Assembly: GCA_018968885.1 (NCBI GenBank)
Contig: JAGWZK010000015.1
Coordinates: forward strand, 1 to 64,000
Length of the DNA stretch: 64,000 nt
Direction of reading: 5' to 3'
Source of the DNA: Planctomycetota bacterium
Lineage (GTDB): Bacteria > Planctomycetota > Phycisphaerae > Phycisphaerales > UBA1924
Part shown: in pieces, positions 1 through 8,790 of the stretch
Numbering within the stretch: the first letter of the stretch is position 1
How the letters are laid out: the number at the start of each line of letters is the position of its first letter
The notes under the pieces: generated by a model
Seen by the model: the letters and a program-made list of their open reading frames with translations, nothing else
Database searches by the model: none
What the model was told of the DNA's origin: nothing
Position numbers and translations under genes: made by a program

Positions 1-3
1 CAT

Positions 4-43
4 CCACCTCGACACCTTGCCACCTTGACACCTCGACACCTTC
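4..43. repeat. Five tandem octamers, period 8
   Basis: Read in steps of eight, the plus strand gives ccacctcg, acaccttg, ccaccttg, acacctcg and acaccttc. On the minus strand the unit is close to GTGTCGAG/GTGGCAAG. The period is exact over five units although bases vary. The array may continue beyond the left edge. A related array lies at 44013-44052. Confidence 0.7.
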
Positions 44-277
44 TTCCTCTTCTCCACCCGCACCACTTCGTGGTGCCGAATCAATGGAAACATCCAACGG
101 GGCGACCGCTACGCGGGTACCCCCGCCTACTCACCCCCAGCCCGATGGGCTGAAAGAACCCTGCACTCGCCGATCACGCGACCGTCCCTGACACTTCTTC
201 GCTGCATCGCACGGACAACTCAATCCCATCCGATCGCGTGCATCCCACGTGCAGGTCATTCTTTGACATCCCAACCC
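44..277. other. Intergenic stretch with no supported gene
   Basis: About 230 bases downstream of the ftsK terminator. No reading frame here has family-like protein content. A short palindromic stretch (caccacttcgtggtg, 61-75) is visible. Nothing else is supported; a gene beyond the left edge may own part of this stretch. Confidence 0.4.
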
Positions 278-310
278 AAAAACAAAAACCCCGAGATCGC
301 TCTCGGGGTT
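278..310 (-). terminator. Rho-independent terminator of ftsK
   Basis: Perfect 8-bp stem ccccgaga/tctcgggg (289-296 and 301-308) with a TCGC loop. An A-rich tract at 278-288 becomes TTTTTGTTTTT after the stem on the minus strand. It lies about 30 bases past the ftsK stop, so it should end the ftsK transcript. Confidence 0.9.
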
Positions 311-339
311 CTCTGAGGTCTGATGCCTGATGCCCTGCC

Positions 340-3300
340 TTACTCGTCATCCTGATCGAAATCATTATCCGGGTCAAAGCCCTTTCCCGCGGCAAGATCA
401 TCCTTGGGCTTCCTGGCTTGGCGACGGGCTTCCTTCTCTGCCTCGGCCTTCTTCACCGAATCGGCGGAGTCGATGAAGGGAGTGCCTTCATCCTCCTCAC
501 GCTCTTCCCACGGTGGCGAGCCGTCGAGATCGCGGCCTTCGCCGGTCGCGCGACCGGACTGTTCATTCTTAAAAAGGTCGGGCTGGCGCGGCTCGACCTT
601 GCCCGCCAGTTCCTTCATGCGATTCCAGTCATCAAGGGTGATGACGACATCGCGGGCCATCGAGCCCTTGTGTTCGCCGAGGATGCCCGCCATGCCCATG
701 AGATCGATGAAGCGGCTGGACTTGGTGTAACCGATGCCCAGGCGGCGTTGGAGGAGGGAGACGCTGCCGCGACGAGTCTCGAGGACGATCTCGACGGCCT
801 TCTCAAAGTCGGGGTCCTGCTGGGCTTCGGCGAGGGCTTCGGCGGAGTTGTTCTCGCTGACGCCTTCGAATTCGCTGGCTGTTTCTCCGGCTTTCTTGAG
901 GGTGAGGAGCGAGCGGTCGAAGTTGGGCCGCGCCACTTCTTTCATGAACTTCACGACCTTGCGAATCTCGGCATCATCGACCAGGGTGCCCTGGGCGCGG
1001 CTGACCTTGCTGGTCTTGGGAGAAAGGAAGAGCATGTCGCCCTGACCAAGCAGGAGTTCGCCGCCCTTCTGATCGAGCACGATGCGTGAGTCCAAGCCGC
1101 TGGCGACCTTGAAGGTCAGGCGGCAGGGCATGTTGCCCTTGATGAGGCCGGTGACGACGTTGGCCTGCGGGCGCTGGGTGGCGAGGATGAGGTGGATGCC
1201 GACAGCGCGGGCCTTTTGGGCGATGCGGATGATCGCCCCTTCGACTTCCTTGTTGGTGAGCATGAGGTCGGCGAGCTCGTCGATCATGAAGACCATGTAG
1301 GGGAGCTTGCGGGGGATGCGGGCTTCCTCTTCGGGCGTCGTGGCGTTGAAGCGTTCCTTGAGGTCGTCCCATTCGAGGCCGTTGTAGCCGCTGATGTTGG
1401 TGCAACCGGCTTCGCTGAGAAGTTCGTAGCGTTCACCCATCTTTTGCACGGCCCATTCCAGGATCGCGGCGGCCTTGTTCATGTCGGTGACCACCGGGCA
1501 CATGAGGTGGGGGACATCCTTGAACTGGCTGAGCTCGACCATCTTGGGATCGACGAGGACGAGCTTGAGCTCGCTGGGCTTCTTGGTGTAGAGGAAGGAC
1601 ATGATGATGGTGTTCATGCACACCGACTTGCCGCTGCCGGTGGTGCCGGCGATGAGCATGTGGGGCATGGCGGCAAGGTCGGCGATGAGGGGCGCGCCGC
1701 TGGCATCCTTGCCCAGGAACATCGGCAGCTTCATGCTGCTGAAGTGCTCGGTCTTGCCCATCAGTTCCTTGAGGCGGACCTTCTCCTTCTGGGTGTTGGG
1801 GACTTCGATGCCGATGGTGTCGCGGCCGACCTGGTTGGCGACGATGCGGATGTTGACGGCCTTCAGGGCGCGGGCGATGTCGCTGGCCACGGCCTGGATC
1901 TGGTTGACCTTGGTGCCCGCCGCGAGGCGGACGTCGTAGAGCGTGACGACGGGGCCGGACTCGATGCCGACGACGCCACCCATGATCTTGTATTGCTGGA
2001 GCGCGGCTTCGAGAGCGACGGCTTGGTCTTGGACGATGGTCTTGAGCTTGTCGTTGAAGTTCTCTTCAGGGTTCTCAAGAAGATCGATGGGCGGGAACTT
2101 GTACGCATCGTCGTTGGCGAGGTTCTGGACATCACGCAGGTCGGCATCGCTGGCGACGTGCTTGTTCTGCTGGCCGAAGATGACGGGAAGCTTGGCGATC
2201 TTGGCGCGAAGAGCCTCTTCATCGAGAGTGTCGTCGCCGTCTTCATCTGTCTCGTCGTCGGTGTCGACATCGTCGGCATCTGCAGCCAGCGCGGCTTGCT
2301 TGGCGGCTTCTTTGGCCTTCAGTGCGGCTTCTTTGGCGGCGAGCTTTGCGGCCTTGGCGGCTTCGGCCTGCTGACGCTTGAGTTCGCGGAGTTCTTCCTG
2401 CTCCTCTTCGTCTTCATCCATGACGCGGACCGGGCCGTCGTCGTCGGAATCCATGTCGAGAAGGTCGAGCGTCTCGTCATCTTCTTCGATTGCGGCACGC
2501 TTCTTGGACTTGCCGATCTTTGGTGCCGGCTGATTCTCGGGAAGGTCAGGATCGGCGATGTCCAGATCGGCGACGGCGGTCGCGGCGTCCGCACCTTCCG
2601 ACTCGCCGTTCTTGTTGATCTTCAGCCGCACGCGGGGCTTGGGCATCTTGGCAAGTTTGGCGAGGTCCTTATCCATGCCTTCGCGGATGCCAGCGAGGTT
2701 GGGCTGGTCATCATCGAGATCGTTGTCGCGGAGGGGCGGAGAACCCTTGGCGGCAGCGCGAGCGGCAAGGGCTTCGCGAGCCGAGCCAAAGAGACCGACT
2801 GCGCCCTTGCCAGCGGCGCGACCGGCGACGAGGGTGGCCGAGCCGGCCATCGCGACGACGGGCTTGGCGACGGGGAGGACGTAGGTGCGGCTGAAGCGTG
2901 CGCCGACGGCCAACCAGTCATCCATGCACACCACCATGCCGACCAGAAGCATCGCGCCGAGCCAGAGGCCGGAACCGATGGGGCCGAAGTAGCGGGTGAG
3001 GGTTTGGTTGGCGACGGTGCCGAGGACGCCGCCGGCGAGATCGGGGATCGGGCCGGTGGTGACCAGGAGCAGATTCTGCAGGCCCGAGAGCGCACAAACC
3101 ATCATGGCCAGGCCAAAGCCGCGCACGACGACGTGGCGGATGATCTGGCCGCTAGCGGCGGCGAGGATGATGAGTCCGGAGACGAGGACGCCGATCCAGG
3201 CACCCCAGCCCAGGAGCTTGAAGAGGTGGTAGGCGGTCCAGGCGCCGACCCTGCCGCACCAGTTGGAGGTTTGCTCGTTGTTTGGCCAGATGACCTGGCT

Positions 3301-3447
3301 GGGCCAATCGGCGCGGTCGAAGCCGACGAGGGAGAGGAAGATGAAGAGCCAGGTGATCATGATCACGATCAGCGGCAGCTTGCGCAGCAGAATCGTGGAC
3401 GTGGGGGCGTCGTTCCCGGCGGACGGGGCAGTTTTCTTGGCAGCCAT
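340..3447 (-). CDS. ftsK: DNA translocase FtsK/SpoIIIE family
   Basis: Septal double-stranded DNA pump of 1035 aa that clears chromosome ends at division. Four membrane segments lie in the first ~190 residues. A long acidic, Lys/Ala-rich linker follows (~residues 220-430). The motor then carries Walker A (GTTGSGKS, ~residue 600) and the FtsK-type Walker B (FMIDELADLM, ~residue 722). A winged-helix gamma domain (RRGSVSLLQRRLGIGYTKSS, ~residues 885-945) should read KOPS-like sites. The frame is open 44 codons further upstream, but I choose the ATG at 3447 because MAAKK starts the family-like part. It is monocistronic, ends at a strong terminator and diverges from the gene at 3638. Confidence 0.95.
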   Translation of the reverse strand: MAAKKTAPSAGNDAPTSTILLRKLPLIVIMITWLFIFLSLVGFDRADWPSQVIWPNNEQTSNWCGRVGAWTAYHLFKLLGWGAWIGVLVSGLIILAAASGQIIRHVVVRGFGLAMMVCALSGLQNLLLVTTGPIPDLAGGVLGTVANQTLTRYFGPIGSGLWLGAMLLVGMVVCMDDWLAVGARFSRTYVLPVAKPVVAMAGSATLVAGRAAGKGAVGLFGSAREALAARAAAKGSPPLRDNDLDDDQPNLAGIREGMDKDLAKLAKMPKPRVRLKINKNGESEGADAATAVADLDIADPDLPENQPAPKIGKSKKRAAIEEDDETLDLLDMDSDDDGPVRVMDEDEEEQEELRELKRQQAEAAKAAKLAAKEAALKAKEAAKQAALAADADDVDTDDETDEDGDDTLDEEALRAKIAKLPVIFGQQNKHVASDADLRDVQNLANDDAYKFPPIDLLENPEENFNDKLKTIVQDQAVALEAALQQYKIMGGVVGIESGPVVTLYDVRLAAGTKVNQIQAVASDIARALKAVNIRIVANQVGRDTIGIEVPNTQKEKVRLKELMGKTEHFSSMKLPMFLGKDASGAPLIADLAAMPHMLIAGTTGSGKSVCMNTIIMSFLYTKKPSELKLVLVDPKMVELSQFKDVPHLMCPVVTDMNKAAAILEWAVQKMGERYELLSEAGCTNISGYNGLEWDDLKERFNATTPEEEARIPRKLPYMVFMIDELADLMLTNKEVEGAIIRIAQKARAVGIHLILATQRPQANVVTGLIKGNMPCRLTFKVASGLDSRIVLDQKGGELLLGQGDMLFLSPKTSKVSRAQGTLVDDAEIRKVVKFMKEVARPNFDRSLLTLKKAGETASEFEGVSENNSAEALAEAQQDPDFEKAVEIVLETRRGSVSLLQRRLGIGYTKSSRFIDLMGMAGILGEHKGSMARDVVITLDDWNRMKELAGKVEPRQPDLFKNEQSGRATGEGRDLDGSPPWEEREEDEGTPFIDSADSVKKAEAEKEARRQARKPKDDLAAGKGFDPDNDFDQDDE

Positions 3448-3637
3448 AAGGCAGTGGATATCGGCGATTTGGTTTGTTCGGGGCCGGTTTTTGGGGGGGT
3501 GATGTGAGCCGCTGGCGCGGGTCTGACGGATCGTCCATTCTCGCGCATCCGGGTGGATAAGGAAGGCCCACTTTGGCATTTGGCCGGGTGGTAGGAACTG
3601 GATAGATCACGCGCGTACAAGACGGATTGAGGGTGGT

Positions 3638-4588
3638 ATGTCTACATCGCAGGCCCAGAGCAGCGTCGCGGCTGTGGCACGAAGTGAGAAGAGCGCGGAT
3701 GCTCGCACGTTGCGGATGGCGGGCGCGATTGCGCTGGCTGCCGCGGGTTTGAGCTTTGGCGCGTGGCAGGTGTATGGGTTCATGCAGCCGCGCGAGATTC
3801 GCAGTGCGAGCGATACGGCGCGGATGGTGGCGGGGGGCCCGGGTGCGGGTCAGCGTGCGCCCGGGGGTGCGATGCCTGAAGCCGCCGAAGACGTGGATGA
3901 TGGGATTGTGCGCGAGTTTTTGGAGAGCGCATCGCCTGAAGCGGCGGCGGCGGTGGACACGTTGGCGAACGCGTTGCCCGCCAAGCTGACGGAACTTGGT
4001 GATGTGGCGATGACGCAAGCGAGCGTGCAGGGGTTTGTCGGATTGGCGATGAACAAGCTTGCCGCGTTGATGAAGGATGGCTTGGTGGGTGTGATGGATC
4101 GCCCGGCGGAAGCGTCTGGTGCTGAAGCTCCGAAGGATGGTCAGGAGCCGATTCGCAAGCAGGTGCGGGCGCAGCTCGGGCCGATGGGGACACTGCTTGA
4201 GGGGGCGAAATATGACCTGTCGCGGGCGCGGGTGGTGTCGCTGGCTGAAGGAATTGGCGCGGGGATGAAGAACGCGCGCGGCGGTGGAGAGCGATTCGCC
4301 AGCGTGATGCGCTTTGCCACGAGCCAGGGAACCGAGAAGGACCCGGGTGGTGAATTGCGCGTGCCGGTGCGGTTGAAGGGATCGGATCGCAAGGGTGATG
4401 ATGGAGAGATCGGGATTGTGCTGCGGCGCGGCGAGAATGGGGAGACGTGGGCGGGCGGCGGTGTGAATCTGTATATCAAAGACCCGAGTGTGATCGCCAA
4501 GGTGATGAAGGATCGACCACCACAGGGAAGGATGGCCGCGCCGACGCCGCAGCGCAAGACTGAGGGAGCCGAAGGCGGTGGCAAGTGA
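3638..4588 (+). CDS. Membrane-anchored hypothetical protein upstream of a pseudopilin
   Basis: A 316-aa protein I do not recognise. One membrane segment near the N-terminus (~residues 27-48, AGAIALAAAGLSFGAWQVYG) suggests an inner-membrane anchor with the rest outside the cytoplasm. The Ala/Gly-rich linker (~60-85) is followed by a mostly helical region and a basic C-terminal tail. A TGAGGG sequence sits just upstream of the ATG. Its stop overlaps the GTG start of the next gene by four bases (GTGA), so the two are very likely cotranscribed and translationally coupled. A role as an accessory to the pseudopilin-like product is inference from this coupling only. Confidence 0.75.
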   Translation: MSTSQAQSSVAAVARSEKSADARTLRMAGAIALAAAGLSFGAWQVYGFMQPREIRSASDTARMVAGGPGAGQRAPGGAMPEAAEDVDDGIVREFLESASPEAAAAVDTLANALPAKLTELGDVAMTQASVQGFVGLAMNKLAALMKDGLVGVMDRPAEASGAEAPKDGQEPIRKQVRAQLGPMGTLLEGAKYDLSRARVVSLAEGIGAGMKNARGGGERFASVMRFATSQGTEKDPGGELRVPVRLKGSDRKGDDGEIGIVLRRGENGETWAGGGVNLYIKDPSVIAKVMKDRPPQGRMAAPTPQRKTEGAEGGGK

Positions 4589-5376
4589 AGCGTCACTCCT
4601 CGCGCGGGTTCACGTTGATTGAGATTCTGGTGTCGATCGCGATCATCGCGATTCTGATCGGGCTGTTGATTCCGGCGTTGTCGGGCGCGCGGACGACAGC
4701 GCGACAAACGGCGGGATTGGCGAATCAGCGGAGTGTGGCGATCAGTTTCTCGCAGTACGCTGATCAATACAAGAGTTTCCCGTTTCGTAAGAAAGGTGAG
4801 GCGCCGGATGGGCTGCCCGTGCCACCGGATCCGGATGTGATGTTTGTGCGCTGGTGGCCGGAGGGTGTGGTGATCGGCACCACCGAGCACTGGCATCATG
4901 CGTGGATGTGGCCGGGGATCGTGTCGGCATTCAGCGCGTGGCCGGAGAATTACAAGACGTGGGTGTCGCCGGGGATGACCACCGAGCTTCCAGACTTCTC
5001 GTTCGGTGGTGGTGATCCATCGCGGCTGGAGAATGTGGTGTCGCTGCGATACTCCAACTCGTTTGTGGCGCGGCCGGGGTTATTCAAGGCAGGCGCGGCG
5101 GCGGACAACACGCTGATCGCTTCGACGCAGCCGCATGAGGTGACGTTTCCCAGTTCCAAGGTGATGCTGTGGGATGCGCATCTGGCGTATATCAGAAAGA
5201 CGCCGCGGATTGAGGATGGGCAGTATGCGCACGCGACGCCGATGGCATTTGCGGATCAACATGCGGAGGCCAAGGACCCGACCAAGGCGACGCGGCCAGT
5301 GGGAAATCCGCTGAAATCGAGTGCGCCGGTCACGCTGCATGACACGCCGGAGGGGATTTCGGGGAGGGATTATTGA
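4585..5376 (+). CDS. Type II secretion/pseudopilin-like protein with prepilin cleavage site
   Basis: A 263-aa protein with a textbook prepilin N-terminus: short basic leader, then G|FTLIEILVSIAIIAILIG, in which E5 of the mature form is present. Prepilin peptidase should cut after the Gly and N-methylate the Phe, and the hydrophobic helix would then assemble or stay in the inner membrane. The rest is a unique globular domain, unlike the DUF1559 proteins common in planctomycetes. GTG start overlapping the previous stop. The PALSGAR…TAGLANQRS stretch after the helix also occurs in the pseudopilin at 11007-11885 (PALSGAR…VVGLANLRS), so the two are paralogues. Confidence 0.85.
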   Translation: MKRHSSRGFTLIEILVSIAIIAILIGLLIPALSGARTTARQTAGLANQRSVAISFSQYADQYKSFPFRKKGEAPDGLPVPPDPDVMFVRWWPEGVVIGTTEHWHHAWMWPGIVSAFSAWPENYKTWVSPGMTTELPDFSFGGGDPSRLENVVSLRYSNSFVARPGLFKAGAAADNTLIASTQPHEVTFPSSKVMLWDAHLAYIRKTPRIEDGQYAHATPMAFADQHAEAKDPTKATRPVGNPLKSSAPVTLHDTPEGISGRDY

Positions 5377-5422
5377 TTGTGATGACGCAACTTGATTGGT
5401 GAAACGATGATCATGCCCCATA

Positions 5423-6298
5423 TCAGCGGAGCACCCCCGAGAGCAGTGGCCAAAAGCACAGCAAGGTGACAATCAAAGCGAACAGCACTCGAACCGGGTC
5501 GAAGCGAGTACCCCTTGACAACCGTGCGTGCGATTGGTTGAAGTAAAGCATTCCGATGGAGAGGGGATTGGGCTCGCCACATTCCGGACAGGGGCGATCA
5601 GGAGCGGCGTGATAGCCACACTTCAGGCATGTGTGACACCACTTTGGAGGTTCATACTGTGCCGGTATCGTAGAATTCCATATGTTCTTGCGTGCGATGT
5701 GAATCACACTGGCCAAGTAACCAAGCAGTGATCCCCACAGTGGCATGTTCAGCGATGCCGCGCTGATGTCGATGAGCGGCGTCATCATGAGTGGTGGAGT
5801 TCCACGCATTGCTAGTGCAGGGTTGCTGGCAAAGTACCAATAGCGACTGACAAAGACAGGAAAGACCAACCAGAATGCACCCCATGCCAGTGTTTTCCAA
5901 AACGTCTGAATGGTGATTGTTGTGTTCAGAGAGAATCGAGGGAAGCCCCAGCGATGCAAACTCCAAGCGATGAGCGCACAGCACGCGGCATGAAAGGGCA
6001 GGAGCAAACCCAGTGGCATGTCGTTGAAGATCATCCAAGGCCACACGCTCGTCACACCCTGCCATGTGAGTGAGATGCCGCCTTCTCGCGCAAGCGATGG
6101 GGGCCATACTCCTTGAAAAACACCGCCATTGGGGAAGAACGGCGCTGTTTTGTTAGCGAGCCAGACGGCGGGTCGTTCGGTGAGAGAACCACGGGCAGCG
6201 GCGTAGATCACGCCCGCGCCCCACCATGCGATGAGCAATAGCGCGACTGTTGTGGCACGCCGCCATCGCGATAGAGTGTTTCTTGGTGATGCGTTCAC
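5423..6298 (-). CDS. Polytopic membrane protein with C-terminal zinc ribbon
   Basis: A 291-aa protein of unknown function. Hydrophobic segments lie near residues 12-35, 85-110, 120-145 and at the C-terminus (FALIVTLLCFWPLLSGVL). A zinc-ribbon-like cluster (CHTCLKCGY…CPECGEP, ~residues 218-238) precedes the last membrane segment. I choose the GTG at 6298 over the TTG at 6304 because it overlaps the upstream stop as GTGA, a junction seen elsewhere in the window. Base composition is visibly lower in GC than the flanking genes. Zinc binding is inferred from cysteine spacing. Confidence 0.7.
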   Translation of the reverse strand: MNASPRNTLSRWRRATTVALLLIAWWGAGVIYAAARGSLTERPAVWLANKTAPFFPNGGVFQGVWPPSLAREGGISLTWQGVTSVWPWMIFNDMPLGLLLPFHAACCALIAWSLHRWGFPRFSLNTTITIQTFWKTLAWGAFWLVFPVFVSRYWYFASNPALAMRGTPPLMMTPLIDISAASLNMPLWGSLLGYLASVIHIARKNIWNSTIPAQYEPPKWCHTCLKCGYHAAPDRPCPECGEPNPLSIGMLYFNQSHARLSRGTRFDPVRVLFALIVTLLCFWPLLSGVLR

Positions 6299-7236
6299 GG
6301 ACAACCAGCGGGCGGGCTAACAGGGCAGTTGCCGCTGGGATTGCCAGGGCACGATCCCGTCTGTGGCGTTCCCGCACCAACAATGACGGACACGCAGGTT
6401 GTTGCGCAAGTAATTGAAGTGGTGCAAGTGATCTCGTGCCTTGTGGTTGGACGTGAGTAATTGCAAGTTGTTCCGGTTGGATTTGTGGAAATCCAAGGGC
6501 CCGATGGTGTCTCAAAGTATGTTGTCCGAGTCCAAGGAAAGCAGCAAGTAAAAAACGCATTGACTGCTTGCGAAACTTGCACTCCATCGGTCGCCAAAAT
6601 GCTCTCAATGTCTGGAGTGAGCATAATACGCGTTGCATTCAGCTTGTCGGTGGGAACACAATCAACGGTGTGGTCGACTGTAGAGGCCGAGAGCGATGTC
6701 GCACCGAGCGAGCCAAATTCCACAAGAGCTTCCATCCATTCTGGCGGAATTTCACTCGCAATCGGTTGAAGGGGATCGGTGACTGCCAATCCGCTAAACA
6801 TCACTGTGAATCCAGACATCGGTTCAGCATCAAACAATGAAGGAGTGTTATAGAGCAGTTCTGCAAATTCAGTGTGCACGAACAACCCAGCGACACTTGA
6901 TGCTGCCTGTACTTTTCTGGCTGCATCAACGAGATTGACTCCGTCATAGCCCTTCATTGAGAAATCGCCATTGGCTTGTCGTTCCAGCCAAACGACCGAG
7001 TATCCATTTGGTGCCGCCGTTCCAGACGTCTGTTGAGCGAGATAACCAATCACTTTGTTGGATGCGTCCGTTGCGGGATGCAGTGTCCAACCGCTATCCA
7101 GATTAGTTTTCGTTCCAGTGACCACTGGGGCGGTGTAGGCTTTGGAGGTACTGACAAGGCCACCTACAACTGCCATCATGGCGATTGCAAGTACCTTTGT
7201 TGTCGAGCGAAGAGAAAGACGACAGACGATATCCAT
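6295..7236 (-). CDS. Secreted hypothetical protein with Cys-rich tail
   Basis: A 313-aa protein with a signal peptide (STTKVLAIAMMAVVGGLVS…, cut near STSKA/Y). The first ~220 residues resemble no family I recognise. The last ~90 residues are rich in Cys, Thr and Pro (TCCFPW, TCTTSITCATTCVS, CPGNPSGNCPVSPPAGCP), suggesting disulfides in an extracellular tail. It is coupled by GTGA overlap to the downstream membrane protein, so they may form an export or surface pair. Composition is AT-richer than the surroundings, consistent with acquisition from elsewhere. Confidence 0.7.
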   Translation of the reverse strand: MDIVCRLSLRSTTKVLAIAMMAVVGGLVSTSKAYTAPVVTGTKTNLDSGWTLHPATDASNKVIGYLAQQTSGTAAPNGYSVVWLERQANGDFSMKGYDGVNLVDAARKVQAASSVAGLFVHTEFAELLYNTPSLFDAEPMSGFTVMFSGLAVTDPLQPIASEIPPEWMEALVEFGSLGATSLSASTVDHTVDCVPTDKLNATRIMLTPDIESILATDGVQVSQAVNAFFTCCFPWTRTTYFETPSGPWISTNPTGTTCNYSRPTTRHEITCTTSITCATTCVSVIVGAGTPQTGSCPGNPSGNCPVSPPAGCP

Positions 7237-7701
7237 GGCGAACTACCGTAATAATCACTGGGTCATTTCAATCTGCACAGGTTAATGACTTTGACATCAA
7301 GCTGCAAACGCCGGTGAATATTCTTTCGATCGAGGCCGCTTCCTCTAGTGTTCAGGTCGATGCAGAATCAAGTCACTTCAAAGCCGATGTTGGTACGAAT
7401 GTGTTCTGGGCCACGTCATAAGTCACAACGAATAGGACTTTGCGGCGTGTGATGGGCTTGATGCATCTTGCTACTTGGGTGGCACCGCTCTCCAGAGCGG
7501 TGTGGATTTTTTTGAGAACGAGAAATGAACCGGTCTGGAGACCGGTTCCACCCAAGACAATTCCACCCAGAACTATTTTCCACCCGCGATCAATTCACAA
7601 GTCGTGTAGCACCCTCACCCCTACCGAAACCCGTGCAGTTTTCAGGCGTCAGAGGGGGATCAGAGCGGCGGGTGGGCGACCGCTTCCGTATGATCCAGAC
7701 T
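7237..7701. other. Intergenic region ahead of fabD with REP-like hairpins
   Basis: About 465 bases. The first ~230 continue the lower-GC composition of the preceding genes. The hairpin pair at 7474-7556 follows, then three direct copies of TTCCACCC (around 7546-7590). The frame of fabD stays open back to 7525, but that part has no protein-like content. I see no clear promoter. Confidence 0.5.
7474..7556. repeat. REP/BIME-like pair of inverted hairpin units
   Basis: Two 29-base units face each other. Unit 1 is CTTGGGTGG, then arm caccgctct, CC, arm agagcggtg (7474-7502). Unit 2, read on the minus strand (7556-7528), is CTTGGGTGG, arm aaccggtct, CC, arm agaccggtt. The outer 9-base heads are identical and the arms differ by paired changes that keep each stem perfect. 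A T7 run after unit 1 (7507-7513) could also give terminator activity. This layout matches REP elements in a BIME. Confidence 0.75.
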
Positions 7702-8682
7702 ATGTCATCCAACCTCGTCATTTTGTGTCCGGGGCAGGGGGCCCAAGTCGTCGGCATGGGCCGCAAGTGGTTTGATTCCTCAACCGAAGCCAAGCGGGTT
7801 TTTGCCGAGGCCGATGCGATCGTGGGGGACCGGTTCGGCGCACCCCTTTCGACGATTTGCTTTGATGGTCCGGCGGAACTTCTGAACCGCACGGATGTCA
7901 GCCAGCCCGCGATTTATGTCGCTTCGCTGGCATCATGGAAGGGTGTGCTCGCGGCGACTGGGATGGGGAATGGCGAGGCAGGGCTTGCCGCGACGGGCGG
8001 GCTGTCGCTGGGTGAATACACGGCGTTGTGTGTGGCCGGGGCGATCTCATTTGAGGATGGGTTGAAGTTGGTGCTGTTGCGCGGCCGGGCGATGCAGGAT
8101 GCCGCGGAAAGCCCAGAGGCGAACTCCGGTGGTGGCGGCGGCATGGTGGCCCTGATCGGGGCTGAAGATGCCCAGGCCCAGCAGATCTGTGATGAGGCCC
8201 GCGCTGGTGATGTGCTGGTGTGTGCGAACTTCAACACAACTGGCCAGGTGGTACTCAGCGGGCACAAATCGGCGTGTGCCCGTGCGGCGGAAGTCGCTAG
8301 CAAGATGGGAATTCGCTCCACCATGCTTGCGGTTTCCGGTGCTTTCCACTCCTCCCTTATGCGTCCCGCGGCAGACCGCCTCGAAGAGGCGTTGGCCAAG
8401 ACGACGATTCGCGAGCCACGCTCCAAAGTGATGAGCAACGTGACGGGTGAGCCGCATGGTGCGAGTAAGGATTTTGGGGTTGCCGAGAGCATCCGGCGGC
8501 GATTGGTGGAGCAATTGACCAATCCGGTGAAGTGGTCGCACAACTGCCGCTGGTTGTTGACGAATGTGGTGGGGGATTATCGGGAATTGGCACCCGGAAA
8601 GTCGCTTTCGGGGATGATTCGGCGGCTCGATGGTGGGGCTTTTAAGGGAACGAGGGTCACCAGTCACGATGAGCCGGGTTGA
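7702..8682 (+). CDS. fabD: Malonyl-CoA:ACP transacylase
   Basis: Transfers malonyl from CoA to acyl carrier protein, supplying elongation units for fatty acid synthesis in the cytoplasm. The protein opens with VILCPGQGAQ. The nucleophile elbow is GLSLGEY (Ser ~residue 101) and the active-site His is in GAFHSSLM (~residue 212). At 326 aa it is close to the usual ~310. I choose the ATG at 7702 because the family motif starts at once; the ATG at 7690 is equally possible and neither has a clear ribosome binding site. fabG follows 950 bases on, after a lipoprotein gene, so these may share a transcript. Confidence 0.93.
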   Translation: MSSNLVILCPGQGAQVVGMGRKWFDSSTEAKRVFAEADAIVGDRFGAPLSTICFDGPAELLNRTDVSQPAIYVASLASWKGVLAATGMGNGEAGLAATGGLSLGEYTALCVAGAISFEDGLKLVLLRGRAMQDAAESPEANSGGGGGMVALIGAEDAQAQQICDEARAGDVLVCANFNTTGQVVLSGHKSACARAAEVASKMGIRSTMLAVSGAFHSSLMRPAADRLEEALAKTTIREPRSKVMSNVTGEPHGASKDFGVAESIRRRLVEQLTNPVKWSHNCRWLLTNVVGDYRELAPGKSLSGMIRRLDGGAFKGTRVTSHDEPG

Positions 8683-8790
8683 TACAGTAGTGTGAAGGAA
8701 TCCGGTCTAATGTCGCGTTAGATTGCGGTGAAAAGTTTGGAGTTGGGACATGTGGGTCGTTCGGGGCTGGTTCGAGGAAGGATGCAAAGA

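Noticed and set aside
1192..3507. A 771-codon plus-strand open frame opposite ftsK
   Set aside because: It is the shadow of ftsK in a GC-rich gene: its product has no recognisable domain, while the minus strand encodes every FtsK motif.
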